Shown here one piece after another: positions 1 to 8,846 of a stretch of 64,000 bases of DNA. The notes under the pieces are model-generated. The model was not told where the DNA came from, searched no databases, and saw nothing but the letters and a program-made list of their open reading frames with translations. Both the position numbers and the translations under genes were made by a program. Position 1 is the stretch's first letter. The number at the start of each line of letters is the position of its first letter. Source of the DNA: Ktedonobacter robiniae (GTDB lineage Bacteria > Chloroflexota > Ktedonobacteria > Ktedonobacterales > Ktedonobacteraceae); NCBI RefSeq assembly GCF_016587375.1, contig NZ_BNJG01000002.1, positions 248,001 through 312,000 on the forward strand, written 5' to 3'.

Positions 1-2
1 TC

Positions 3-1583
3 CTGACGTATGTGGCAACAGAACTCAAAACCGGGGATCTGTGCATTCGTGGCTCGGAGCAGTTTGCTGACTATCGCGATCAGCTCCTGAGCTGGGAAGC
101 ATGCGAGCCACAGGTGGCTGACTATTGTCAGCAACTGGGCTTTGAAACGTCTGCACAGGGCTTTGTCGAAAATCTCAAGCGCTGGCTGACAGAGGTTGCT
201 CTGGAGGTTGATCGCACGAAGCCAGAGAATCAAGAATTAGTGATTACCGAGAAAGGGGAGCCGATGCTGAAGAAGCCTCTGCGCAAAACGGCACCGAGGA
301 GCTTTGCCAAACTGGAAACGGCGGTCGCCGAACGCATGCCGGAATCTCATGTTCTCGATGTCTTGTGCCGGATTGATTACTGGACCAAGTGGACACGCCA
401 TCTCGGTCCACTCTCGGGTGCCGATCCGAAAATGGAAGATGCGCGGGCACGCCATATCCTGACCGCGTTTGCGTATGCCAGCTACCTGGGACCGTATCAA
501 CTGGCCCGCCATTTCCATGGAGAGATTACCGGGGACATGTTGGCGACCATCAACCGTCGGCATGTCACGGTCGAGAAACTCGAAGCCGCTATCCGGGACA
601 TTATTAACCGTTTTAACCGCTGTCCCCTTCCTCGCTGTTGGGGCACAGGAAAACGAGTTGCCGCCGATGGAACACAGTACGACCTGGCCGAAGAAAATTT
701 GCTGGCGGAGAAACATATTCGTTATGGGGGATTTGGAGGCATTGCCTATCATCATGTGAGTGACATGTATATCCTGCTTTTCTCCCACTTTATCGCGTGC
801 GGAGTCTGGGAGGCAGTACACATCATTGATGGGTTAATGAAAAACCAGTCTGATATCCAACCAGACACAATTCATGCGGACACTCAGGGCCAGAACCTCC
901 CCGTCTTCGCGCTCTCGCATCTCTTAGGAATCAAGCTGATGCCTCGTATTCGCAACTGGAAAGACCTCAAGTTCTACCGTCCCAGCAAAGATACCCACTA
1001 CCAACATATCGAGTCGCTCTTTTGCGAAGAGGCCATCGATTGGGAACTGATTCAAACTCACTGGCAGGATCTGCTGCGTGTTGTCCTCTCGATTAAAGCG
1101 GGCAAGGTCTTGCCCTCGATGCTGCTGCGCAAATTAACCAGTTACAGCCGAAAAAATCGCCTCTACCAGGCATTCCGCGAGCTGGGATGCGTCATTCGCA
1201 CAGTCTTCTTGTTACAATATATCTCTGATGCCAAACTCCGCGAAATCATTCAGCAAACCACGAACAAAATGGAACAATTCAATGCCTTCAGTAAGTGGCT
1301 CTCTTTCGGCAATGATGGCAAAATCAACGCGCTTACCACAGAAGAAAGCGAGAAACACATTAAATATGTTGATCTCCTCGCAAATGCGGTGATTCTGGAT
1401 AATACCTTTCAACTCAGCAAGATCCTGAAAGAGCTGATCGAGGAAGGGTGGAGTATTACTCGTGATGAACTGGCAATGCTTAGCCCATACATGACCCATC
1501 ATGTCAAACGTTTCGGCAACTATGTCATGGATCTGGAAACACTTCCTCAGCCAATTGAGGATGACTTTCCTATTCCAGTCTAG
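3..1583 (+). CDS. tnpA: Tn3-family transposase, 5' end cut by window edge
   Basis: This is the C-terminal half to two thirds of a Tn3-family DDE transposase, which cuts transposon ends and joins them to target DNA during replicative transposition. The reading frame is open to the first base, so the true start lies outside the window; full-length family members are about 950-1000 residues. The family-typical blocks are present: an ADGTQ motif carrying the first catalytic Asp, the RYGGFGGIAYHHVSD stretch, SDIQPDTIHADTQGQ with the second Asp, the MPRIRNWKDLKFYRP block, and the EEAIDWELIQTHW segment with the catalytic Glu. The stop is followed within about 25 bases by a long repeat (1606-1700). 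No resolvase is visible. Confidence 0.93.
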   Translation: MTYVATELKTGDLCIRGSEQFADYRDQLLSWEACEPQVADYCQQLGFETSAQGFVENLKRWLTEVALEVDRTKPENQELVITEKGEPMLKKPLRKTAPRSFAKLETAVAERMPESHVLDVLCRIDYWTKWTRHLGPLSGADPKMEDARARHILTAFAYASYLGPYQLARHFHGEITGDMLATINRRHVTVEKLEAAIRDIINRFNRCPLPRCWGTGKRVAADGTQYDLAEENLLAEKHIRYGGFGGIAYHHVSDMYILLFSHFIACGVWEAVHIIDGLMKNQSDIQPDTIHADTQGQNLPVFALSHLLGIKLMPRIRNWKDLKFYRPSKDTHYQHIESLFCEEAIDWELIQTHWQDLLRVVLSIKAGKVLPSMLLRKLTSYSRKNRLYQAFRELGCVIRTVFLLQYISDAKLREIIQQTTNKMEQFNAFSKWLSFGNDGKINALTTEESEKHIKYVDLLANAVILDNTFQLSKILKELIEEGWSITRDELAMLSPYMTHHVKRFGNYVMDLETLPQPIEDDFPIPV

Positions 1584-1605
1584 CATCCCTTGCGCTCTCA
1601 ATGCC

Positions 1606-1700
1606 CTCAGTTGGTAAAAAGCGCGAAGAGCGGGCAGGTTTTAAGGCGTAGAGTGAGCACTCAGCGCGAAGCGTGAGCAGCACAATCATTGAGCGGCTGA
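1606..1700 (+). repeat. Left arm of ~93-bp inverted repeat flanking a phosphoesterase gene
   Basis: This segment begins CTCAGTTGGTAAAAAGCGCG and reappears in reverse complement at 3131-3224 with only a few mismatches. The arms enclose the metallophosphoesterase gene. The left arm starts just after the Tn3 transposase stop, so it may be subterminal transposon sequence. Further on, 1754-1775 holds a small CCGATC/GATCGG hairpin. No gene is seen between 1584 and 1906. Confidence 0.85.
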
Positions 1701-1906
1701 GTGCATGGCTTTAGAAGCCGTTTCTGTCACTCAACTGGTGTAAATTTCCGCGCCGATCGAACCTGAAAGATCGGAGGAAGCAGTGAATGAAAGCTCTACA
1801 ATGAGTGTCAAAACCGTTCATTCTCTGAGAAAAATAGCCTGTTTCTCATGGAGCATATTTGATGAATATGTTACACTCCGAAGTAACCTTTCAATGAAGG
1901 AACAAC

Positions 1907-2788
1907 ATGAACATCGCTATTTTTTCAGATTTGCATGGCAGATTGCTACTTGCCTTTCAGCTTTGTACGCGGTGGCAGAGAGAGACCGGAGAAAACATCG
2001 ACTTGATCTTACAGGCTGGAGACTTAGGTGCGTTTTCTGATGTGGAGAGGCTGGATAAAGCCACTCGCAGGTATGCTGAACATGATCCAACGGAACTTGG
2101 GTTTCTAGAACATTTCCGCCGTTATGATCCTACTGTAGACATGTTACTGGCCGGAACAACTTGCCCCATGATCTTTGTACGTGGCAATCATGAAGATCAT
2201 GTCTGGCTCGATGAACTGGAGCAGCAGAGCGGGGAAACCATCGTTCCCATTGATGCTTACAGGCGTGTGTACAATTTGAAAACGGGTTTGCCCTGGATAT
2301 TCCAGAAAGGGAATGAGCAGATCACGATACTGGGTATTGGGCGTATTGCAGCACCATCGGGAGAAGAGGACCTGCAACAAGGCAAGTATATTCAGGATTA
2401 CGAAGTAGAGCGTCTCTCTCAACTGGAACAACAACCTCTTGATATTCTGCTTACCCATGACGCTCGTCCCGATTTCGTGCTCTTGGAACGCGGCGTGAAA
2501 AGCAAGGGTAGTACTGGGATGAAGGAGATAGAAGACCTTCTGGAGAGAAATCGGCCCTCTTATCATTTTTTTGGCCACTATGGAGGTCCGCCACAGGTGC
2601 GCACCGATATCAATGGCTTAACGCTCTCGGTAAAACTGGCAGACCTCCATTGGGAACGCGGTACTTCGGTGCTTGAAAGGGGATCGATGGGCCTCTTACG
2701 CTGGCAGAATCGAGAACTCCATTCCTTCACTGTGCTCAATGATCCCTGGTTGAAAGAATACAACATCCATACATGGCGCTACCTCTAA
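1907..2788 (+). CDS. Calcineurin-like metallophosphoesterase
   Basis: This 293-residue protein is predicted to hydrolyse phosphoester bonds with a two-metal centre; the substrate is unknown. The motifs appear in family order: SDLHG near residue 8 (D, H), AGDLG near 41 (D), GNHED near 94 (N, H), LTHD near 187 and FGHYGG near 227, which together make the full metal-ligand set. The ATG at 1907 follows AAGGAACA at the right distance. The gene stands alone between two ~93-bp inverted repeats and has no operon partner, so it reads as transposon cargo. It could act on nucleotides, proteins or nucleic acid; the sequence does not decide. Confidence 0.85.
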   Translation: MNIAIFSDLHGRLLLAFQLCTRWQRETGENIDLILQAGDLGAFSDVERLDKATRRYAEHDPTELGFLEHFRRYDPTVDMLLAGTTCPMIFVRGNHEDHVWLDELEQQSGETIVPIDAYRRVYNLKTGLPWIFQKGNEQITILGIGRIAAPSGEEDLQQGKYIQDYEVERLSQLEQQPLDILLTHDARPDFVLLERGVKSKGSTGMKEIEDLLERNRPSYHFFGHYGGPPQVRTDINGLTLSVKLADLHWERGTSVLERGSMGLLRWQNRELHSFTVLNDPWLKEYNIHTWRYL

Positions 2789-3130
2789 AAAGGCGCAGCC
2801 GAAACTGAGAACGGTAGACCTGGAAAGGCGGATGTATTGAAGAGATCTCACAAGCGACCAATTTTATGACACCGATAGCTGAGTTCTTTCTCCTGGCTGC
2901 GCATCATCTCCGTAAGCATGGCACAGAGCTTTGGCTTATCTCAAAAAAGGTGTCAAAATCAACATCTCATTTTTCTGGGGATGAGATGAGTAAATGACAC
3001 AAAAGGAAGAGGCTGTATGAAGATGAGCTCTATCTGGATCTCCAAGCAGAGGGAAAATGAAGCATGTATGTACGCTGACCATCCAAATGTACAATCTTCG
3101 AGCATGGGAAGTCACCTCTAGAGCGGTATC
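2789..3130. other. Non-coding stretch with nested hairpin
   Basis: No convincing gene is present. At 2950-3000 two nested inverted repeats are seen: GTGTCA pairs with TGACAC on the outside, and CATCTCAT pairs with ATGAGATG inside. This could fold as one long hairpin or serve as a protein-binding site. No clear T-tract follows, so I do not call it a terminator. Confidence 0.5.
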
Positions 3131-3224
3131 TCAGCCGCTCAATGGTTGTGCTGCTCACGCTTCGCGCTGAGTGCTTACTCTACGCCTTAAAACCTGCCCG
3201 CTCTTCGCGCTTTTTACCCTCAGT
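3131..3224 (-). repeat. Right arm of ~93-bp inverted repeat
   Basis: This is the reverse complement of 1606-1700 with a handful of substitutions. It is followed by CAGTTTTTCC...AAAAAACTGAGGG, a small hairpin that the left arm appears to have lost, since the left arm reads GCCCTCAGTTGGT directly. The pair brackets 1701-3130, which holds a single gene. Confidence 0.85.
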
Positions 3225-3426
3225 TTTTCCAAAAAACTGAGGGCTTTATTGCAAATTGCTCTAATTCCTACTATTTCGTTATCCGGGAGATACCTCCAGA
3301 GGCTTTGGATGCGCGAGGGCAGCGCGACTTTTACCAGGTGTTTCACCAGCGCGATGGGTTTCACCCATGCAAGGCTTGCCCACATCAGCCCCCGACGGGC
3401 TTTCATCATAATGGAGAATGGGTACT

Positions 3427-3500
3427 ATGACAATTTCCACTCCTCCCACACAAGCAGAGGTGGAGGCAGCGGTTGTACATGCTTTAGAGTTGGTAATTAA
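3427..3500 (+). pseudogene. 5' fragment of a gene split by the IS982 composite transposon
   Basis: An ATG at 3427 with GGAG upstream opens a frame of 24 codons plus two bases that runs straight into the left end of the IS982 element at 3501. If the composite element and one copy of the 7-bp duplication are removed, the frame continues without a stop into 7730-8102. The joined product begins MTISTPPTQAEVEAAVVHAL and continues through LVIKSIQKEQTFRVSHGSLV. The function is not recognised with confidence; the arrangement is reminiscent of the N-terminal region of a larger superfamily 1 helicase, but that is a guess. Confidence 0.8.
3494..3500 (+). repeat. Left target-site duplication TAATTAA
   Basis: TAATTAA directly abuts the outer end of the left IS982 copy and is repeated exactly at 7723-7729 directly abutting the outer end of the right copy. 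No such repeat flanks either IS alone, so the pair moved as one unit. Confidence 0.85.
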
Positions 3501-4487
3501 ACGTGAGTTCTGGATAAGCCAAGGCAATCAAGCGGCCAGAAGAGCGTGTTCATCGAGGTGCAAACCCGGCTTTTTCTCTTGATGAGAGTAGGCAATGAGT
3601 CCAGCGATCAAATGGATGACAAAATTGGTCGGGCTGCGATGGCGAGAATGCTCAATCTGGGAAATGTTCTTGAGTTGATCGATAATCGATTCAATAATCG
3701 CTCGTTTGCGGAGCAAGAGCTTGTCAGAAAGATGCATGAGGCAATCTTTCATGTTTTTACGCAATCTGGTGATGAGCTGTAATCCTTGTTCAAAAAGCCA
3801 TAGGGTCAGAGGAGCGGAAATGTAGCCGCGATCTCCAAACAATTTGCCGCGCAGCTTTTTCACCAGAGTGGGAACAGGAGCGCGATCATCGACATTGCCA
3901 GGCGTGAGGCAACAAGCCAGCAACTCGCCGCGATCATTCACTGCCAGGTGCAGCTTGAACCCGTAAAACCATCCTGTACTGGTTTTTCCACGCTTAGCAT
4001 CGGCGGCGAAGACGCGATGCTGACTGATCCGTTTGGGGTCGCAGACTTCCAACGACGTCGAATCAATGAAGCTGATGCCTGTGCAAGCTCCATAGCACCT
4101 TTGCAAGTACGCTAACAGTGGAACTTGCACTGAGGGAATGAGAGCCACAAAGCGCTGATAACTCACCAGGTGAGGAAATTCACTCGTCAGATGAACCTGG
4201 ACATGTTGCGTGTAATAGGATTTAAAGGTGCGATACCGGGACTGATGAAAATGGATGAGAATAGTCATGATTTCGCTTGGCCAAAGTTGGCCCGCACGTG
4301 CTCGTTGTTTACTTGCTGCCAGTTGGCTCGCTTGCAGTTGTGGGGCAAAGCTCATCACAAAATCATCGACAGCGCAAAACAATTCGAGTACACTCATGTC
4401 TAGATCCCTCCGATGGTGGAATAGAAGCCCTTCATCTAACTCCTATTCTCGCCCATCGGAAGGGGTTTGCTTATCCAGAACTCACGT
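3501..4487 (-). mobile_element. IS982-family insertion sequence, left copy
   Basis: The element is 987 bp. Its ends are ACGTGAGTTCTGGATAAGC at 3501-3519 and the exact complement at 4469-4487. It carries one intact transposase gene on the minus strand. The length and single-gene layout fit the IS982 family. Confidence 0.9.
3528..4397 (-). CDS. IS982-family transposase
   Basis: This intact 289-residue DDE transposase is at the usual family length. Visible blocks are FIDSTSLEVCD (catalytic Asp), AADAKRGKTSTGWFYGFKLH, LTPGNVDDRAPV (second Asp region), KLFGDRGYIS, and the C-terminal LLRKRAIIESIIDQLKNISQ block with the catalytic Glu, followed by IEHSRHRSP. ATG at 4397 is preceded by GGAGGGATC. It is the only intact transposase of the composite element, so it probably drives movement of the whole unit. 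Confidence 0.93.
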   Translation of the reverse strand: MSVLELFCAVDDFVMSFAPQLQASQLAASKQRARAGQLWPSEIMTILIHFHQSRYRTFKSYYTQHVQVHLTSEFPHLVSYQRFVALIPSVQVPLLAYLQRCYGACTGISFIDSTSLEVCDPKRISQHRVFAADAKRGKTSTGWFYGFKLHLAVNDRGELLACCLTPGNVDDRAPVPTLVKKLRGKLFGDRGYISAPLTLWLFEQGLQLITRLRKNMKDCLMHLSDKLLLRKRAIIESIIDQLKNISQIEHSRHRSPTNFVIHLIAGLIAYSHQEKKPGLHLDEHALLAA

Positions 4488-4527
4488 ATTTTAACAAAAA
4501 ACGTAGGAAAACCTCTTACCATCTATT

Positions 4528-6618
4528 CTATGGTGCATTCCAGATTTGCACCATTGCATTGACGCCGCAAGCAATGCGTTGGCCATCTGGGGACCACGCT
4601 ACTGTATCCATCGGCTGTCCTGGGTAAGCCAAGATCTGTTTTCCAGTAGCCACATTCCAAACGTGCACTGTATCATCAAAGGAGGTGGCAGAGGCGATAT
4701 TCCTGCCATCGGGGGACCACGTTATGGCCATTACAGGGGCAGAGTGTCCTTCATAGGTCGAAACTGTACCGCCAGTGGTTGTATCCCAAACCTGCACAGT
4801 TTCATCGACAAAGCCAACAGCGATGTGTTTGCTATTCGGAGACCACGCCACCGCATTTACTCCAACCGACGCCCAGCCCTGCGTCTGCAAAAGAGGCGAC
4901 TCTCGTTCATAGATTGAGACCTTTTTCCCGGTGACCGCATCCCAAATGTCCACGCCATTATCATCGATAAAGCCAACAGCGATGCGCTTGCCATCCGGAG
5001 ACCACGCCACCGCACTCACCGCAGAGGTATGCTCCCGAGAGGTTAGAATAGTCTCGCCAGTGGTGGAATCCCAGACCTGCACTATGCCCTCATCATGCCC
5101 GGAAACATCTCCACTGCCCGAAACGATGCGCTTGCCATCTGGGGACCACGCCACCGCGTTCACTTTTTCCGTATGCCCTCGGTAGGTCAACATATTCCTG
5201 CCAGTGGTTGCGTCCCAGATCTGCACAGTTGTATCAGCAGAGGCGGAAGTAATACGTTTACCATCCAGGGACCACGCGATGGCTGTTACGGTATCTGCAT
5301 GTTGTCGGTAGATTAGAGCATCTCTCCCATCGGCTGCCTCCCACACTCGCACGGTATGATCATATGAGGCAGAAGCGATGCGCTTGCCATCCGGGGACCA
5401 CGCTACGTCTGTTACATCATCTGAGTTCCCCTGATAAGTGTAGATGGGATGAAGAGAGGGACCCGCCAGGTGGATGATCTCCGCTACAGCACCAACACCA
5501 ACTCCGACGGCGAGCGCACCCAGACCGATGAGTACTCGGCGGCGGGTGGGGTGTTTAAGAAGCCGGGGGGGCATGGGTCTTGCGGGCGGCGTCGGAACTT
5601 GAGGCAGATGCTGGAGTTGAAGCTGCGGGCTGTCAGGCGCAGAATATACCTGCGATACAGGCGGCAGCCAGATATGTCCGGTATTACTCATAGCAATCAA
5701 CTGTTTGATCCGATCAAGCTCGCTGGCAACAATTCGCGCGCTGGAGGGCCGCTCAGCGGGGTTCGGTACGAGCATCCAGGTTACCAACATTCCTAATTCT
5801 TTGCTGCCAGGCAGACCATTCAAACGCAATGGAGACAAACCTTGTGAGTTGCTGGAAGGATCTTCGCCAGAGAGTACCTGATGGAGCAGCACTCCCAAGC
5901 TATAAATATCCGTCTGCGGAGTGGTTTGAGCGCGGCCATACTGCTCAGGGGCAGCGTACCCCGGCGAACCAAGGCGTTGGGTATCCTGGGCCTGCCCAGA
6001 ACGATAGCGGCGTGCGACGCCAAAGTCGATCAGATAGAAGTTACCCGTGGGAGTGCGCATAATGTTGCTCGGTTTGAGGTCACGGTAGATGAGCGGCGGC
6101 TGGCGAGTATGCAGGTATTCCAGCACAGTGCAAAGCTGGGAAGCTAGAGCGAGAATCTCCTTGATCTGCAGCCTCTTGCCTTGCGTCTGGCATGTGGTCA
6201 GGTAGGTTTCCAGCGTTTGCCCCGCGATATATTCCAGCACAAGATACCAGTGATTCCGGTCACTGAAATGATCGTAGATGAGCGGCACCTGGGGGTGGCT
6301 GAGTGTGGAGAGTACGCTTACTTCGCGATTGAACGTATCAGTCGCCTCAATCGCTTCTTCGGCGCTCAAGCCCTGCAAATTAATTTGTTTGATAGCGACT
6401 GCTCGCCCATTCTCATGCATATCCCTGGCGCGATAGACCGCGCTGAAGCCGCCAGAACCGAGGAACACATCGAGTTGGTAGCGACCATGCAACAGTGCCT
6501 CATCCTGCGTTTCCGTTTTCTCTTCCTCCGTTGCCAGGAGTTGTCCGCAGGAGAAACAATGGGGGTGTGTTGATTCGTTAGCCGCGCCGCAGACGGAGCA
6601 GAAAAGGGTGGATATCAT
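4528..6618 (-). CDS. Membrane-anchored Ser/Thr protein kinase with zinc ribbon and WD40 propeller
   Basis: This 696-residue protein is a eukaryotic-like kinase. An N-terminal zinc ribbon uses C7, C10, C21 and C24. The kinase domain spans about 46-320 with glycine loop GSGGFS at 54-59, K77, the YRD catalytic motif at 178-180, DFG at 198-200 and AAPEQYG. A Pro-rich linker and one hydrophobic segment (IGLGALAVGVGVGAVAEI) follow, then about seven WD40 repeats with WSPDGKRI...VQVWD units, likely a sensor or scaffold on the other side of the membrane. I chose ATG 6618 because AGGGAGGAC lies 10 bases upstream; the longer frame would start inside the upstream IS region. It is the sole cargo of the composite transposon. 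Its targets are unknown. Confidence 0.9.
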   Translation of the reverse strand: MISTLFCSVCGAANESTHPHCFSCGQLLATEEEKTETQDEALLHGRYQLDVFLGSGGFSAVYRARDMHENGRAVAIKQINLQGLSAEEAIEATDTFNREVSVLSTLSHPQVPLIYDHFSDRNHWYLVLEYIAGQTLETYLTTCQTQGKRLQIKEILALASQLCTVLEYLHTRQPPLIYRDLKPSNIMRTPTGNFYLIDFGVARRYRSGQAQDTQRLGSPGYAAPEQYGRAQTTPQTDIYSLGVLLHQVLSGEDPSSNSQGLSPLRLNGLPGSKELGMLVTWMLVPNPAERPSSARIVASELDRIKQLIAMSNTGHIWLPPVSQVYSAPDSPQLQLQHLPQVPTPPARPMPPRLLKHPTRRRVLIGLGALAVGVGVGAVAEIIHLAGPSLHPIYTYQGNSDDVTDVAWSPDGKRIASASYDHTVRVWEAADGRDALIYRQHADTVTAIAWSLDGKRITSASADTTVQIWDATTGRNMLTYRGHTEKVNAVAWSPDGKRIVSGSGDVSGHDEGIVQVWDSTTGETILTSREHTSAVSAVAWSPDGKRIAVGFIDDNGVDIWDAVTGKKVSIYERESPLLQTQGWASVGVNAVAWSPNSKHIAVGFVDETVQVWDTTTGGTVSTYEGHSAPVMAITWSPDGRNIASATSFDDTVHVWNVATGKQILAYPGQPMDTVAWSPDGQRIACGVNAMVQIWNAP

Positions 6619-6731
6619 TAGTCTGGCTGTCCTCCCTGAGAAATCTATCGGATTGTCGGGGTCTCCTCTCAGATTATAGGGCTCGGCGGGCACCGGAAGC
6701 AAGAGGGATGATCTACGTTGCAGGCTTTTTA

Positions 6732-7722
6732 ACGTGAGTTCTGGATAAGCCAACCCGATCAAGCAGCCAGAAGCAAGCGTTGATCGAGATGAAAGCTGGG
6801 CTTTTTGGCTTGATGACTGTAAACAAGAAGCCCAGCAATCAAATGAACGACAAAGTTGATCGGGCTGCGATGGTGCGGGTGCTCAATCTGCGAGATATTT
6901 TTGAACTGATCAATGATCGACTCAATAATCGCGCGTTTGCGCACCAAGAGTTTATCAGAAAGGTGCATCAGATGATTTTTTCATGTTTTTTTTCGCAAGA
7001 GAGGGATGAGTTGCAACCCTTGCTCAAAGAGCAACTGGGTCAAGGAAGCGGAAATATAGCCGCGATCCCCAATCAGCTTGCCACGCAGACGCTGTACCAT
7101 TTGAGGCACTGGAGCGCGATCATCGACATTGCCTGGTGTCAAAGAGCACGCGAGCAACTCGCCTTGATCGTTGACCGCCAGGTGCAGCTTGAACCCAAAG
7201 AACCAGCCCATTGACGACTTCCCTCGCTTTGCGTCGGCGGCAAAGACACGATGCTGGTGGATGTGTTTGGGATCACAGACTTCCAACGAGGTCGAGTCAA
7301 TGAAGCTGATGCCTGTGCAATCCCCATAGCGGCTCTGCAAGTAGGCGAGCATGGGCACGAGCAGAGTAGGAATGAGTGCGACAAAGCGGGGATAACTCAC
7401 CAGATGAGGGAACTCACTGGTCAGGGAGACTTGCACGTGCTGCGTGTAATACGCTTTGAACGTTCGATAGTGCGACTGATGAAAATGGATCAGAATGGTC
7501 ATGATCTCGCTTGGCCACAGCTGCCCTGGGCGTTGACGCTGTTTGCCTGTTGCGATCTGAGTGGCTTTGAGATTCGGTGCAAAGTTCAGCATAAAATCAT
7601 CGACATCGCAAAACAATTCGAGTACACTCATGTCTAGATCCCTCCGATGGTGGATAGAAGCTTTTTGTCAGTGCTCCTATTCTAGTTCATCGAAGGAGAA
7701 TCTACTTATCCAGAACTCACGT
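6732..7722 (-). mobile_element. IS982-family insertion sequence, right copy
   Basis: The element is 991 bp with the same ends as the left copy (ACGTGAGTTCTGGATAAG at 6732; complement ending at 7722). The transposase is related to but clearly diverged from the left copy and is frameshifted. Its outer right end abuts TAATTAA. Confidence 0.88.
6759..7631 (-). pseudogene. IS982 transposase, frameshifted at an A8 run
   Basis: The N-terminal 216 residues (6981-7631) match the left-copy transposase up to GLQLIPLLRKK, where a run of eight A (minus strand, 6986-6993) shifts the frame and a stop follows. The remaining C-terminal part continues in another frame (6759-6968: MHLSDKLLVRKRAIIESI). The catalytic Glu is in the second part. 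One A too many would explain it, as would transcriptional slippage on the A8 run producing some full-length protein. Elsewhere the frame is intact, so the lesion is young or regulated. Confidence 0.85.
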
Positions 7723-7729
7723 TAATTAA
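7723..7729 (+). repeat. Right target-site duplication TAATTAA
   Basis: This is an exact copy of 3494-3500, directly next to the outer end of the right IS982 copy. Confidence 0.85.
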
Positions 7730-8102
7730 GAGTATACAAAAAGAGCAGACGTTTCGAGTGTCTCATGGGTCCCTGGTGCGTGAGGAAAAACGGCGTTATG
7801 CCTATCGCTTCGAGATAGAGGCTGGCGCATCTCCCACGCTCCTTGAGGGATCTGATGTACTACTTCGTGCGACCAGATTTGATGAGGAGATCGCTGCGCA
7901 GATTGTGAGTGTTGAGGACGAGACTTTGACGCTCAGCGTTTCTCGACGGCTGGAAGTGCGTGTCCTTGAGTCAGGGGAAGTGGTGGTTGATCGCGCCAGG
8001 CTCTATCGCAAACTCAAAGATGCCATGCTCGGCTCAAAGGCCGAAGCTGGCCTGGACCGCATCTTACTCAATGAAGTGGCTGGTAAATGCCCCACGAAGT
8101 GA
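7730..8102 (+). pseudogene. 3' fragment of the gene split by the composite transposon
   Basis: This continues the frame begun at 3427. The joined product is 148 residues and contains REEKRRYAYRFEIEAGASP and FDEEIAAQIVSVEDETLTLS. It ends at a TGA after GKCPTK. Reading past the stop gives a further short open stretch (DDLARKHGTLPSIL), so the original gene may have been longer and also carries a nonsense mutation. A GTG at 7758 could allow translation of the fragment alone. The family is not identified with confidence. Confidence 0.7.
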
Positions 8103-8450
8103 GACGATCTGGCCCGCAAACATGGAACATTGCCCTCAATCTTGGACACTGGAACAAAAATTTCTGGAAAAACCGCTCCTCATCTGGCTTCTTCCATCGA
8201 TATCTTGTAAATTGGAGAGAAAAAGAGGTTCGCGTTAGCTCTCCTGGAGGAGGAGTCTGATCAGGTCAAGTAAGGTATCCATCTCGAACGGCAGTGATCC
8301 GCGAGGACCAGATCAGGACACTCCCGGACCGATTTCGGCCCGTGAAGCAAAACGATTTACACATTTCCGCTTCTCCTTTCCTCTGTGAGAATGCTGCTTT
8401 AGTACCCTTTGGAAAGCATTTGTTCAAAAAAGAATTCATTTGGAGGAAAA
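8103..8450. other. Intergenic, no gene seen
   Basis: This holds the decayed tail of the split gene (see 7730-8102) and about 200 bases with no coding or structural signal I can support. The last bases carry the ribosome binding site of the next gene. Confidence 0.5.
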
Positions 8451-8846
8451 ATGATGAACATGCAAGACTCGACAGCCGTTACCATAGCACGCGCCCATAT
8501 CAACGCTTGGAGTCATCAGGATTGGGAGAAGACAAGAGAACTACTTGCACCAGATGTACACGCTGTGGTAACAACGACGCAGCCCATGAAGGCTCCCACA
8601 GAATTGACAGGCATCGACGCTTACATGGAGCCCAAGATAAAAGCCGCGCAGCTTATCGAGCCCGGAAGTGTTCAGGAGATCTCGTCGATTGGCGATGAAA
8701 GTAACGCACTCGTTCTGGTAACTTTTAGAATAGGTCTGGGCCCAGGTGGGACAATGGTGACCATGGCGAGAGCTATTCTCTACTTGCTCGATGAGAGCAA
8801 GAAAATCAAAGAAGAACGGGATGAATACTTCATTCTTTCACAGTAG
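8451..8846 (+). CDS. SnoaL/NTF2-like small protein
   Basis: This 131-residue protein has the pattern of the SnoaL/NTF2-like fold: an N-terminal helix with ARAHINAWSHQDWEKTRELLAPDVHAV, a middle GIDAYMEP segment and C-terminal beta strands ending in KEERDEYFIL. Such proteins are small cyclases, isomerases or ligand-binding domains; the ligand cannot be told. The ATG at 8451 follows GGAGG at 8442-8446. It appears monocistronic. Confidence 0.7.
   Translation: MMNMQDSTAVTIARAHINAWSHQDWEKTRELLAPDVHAVVTTTQPMKAPTELTGIDAYMEPKIKAAQLIEPGSVQEISSIGDESNALVLVTFRIGLGPGGTMVTMARAILYLLDESKKIKEERDEYFILSQ

Larger units (their letters stand above)
3501..7722. mobile_element. Composite transposon: IS982 - WD40 kinase - IS982
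   Basis: Two IS982-family copies in the same orientation (3501-4487 and 6732-7722) bracket one protein kinase gene. All four IS ends share ACGTGAGTTCTGGATAAG or its complement. The outer ends are bordered by the perfect 7-bp repeat TAATTAA, and excision with one repeat copy restores an open reading frame across the junction. The two copies are clearly diverged in protein sequence, so they are not a recent duplication. The right copy has a frameshifted transposase, so mobility would rely on the left copy. Confidence 0.85.

Noticed and set aside
237..821. Minus-strand frame inside the Tn3 transposase gene
   Set aside because: It is a mirror frame of a clear transposase coding sequence with no start signal.
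1757..1780. GATCGAACCTG looked like part of a tRNA T-arm
   Set aside because: No cloverleaf can be drawn around it; it is a simple CCGATC/GATCGG hairpin.
3501..4487. Left IS982 copy as an independent insertion with its own target duplication
   Set aside because: Its two flanks (TAATTAA and ATTTTAA) do not match directly, whereas the outer flanks of the pair match exactly.
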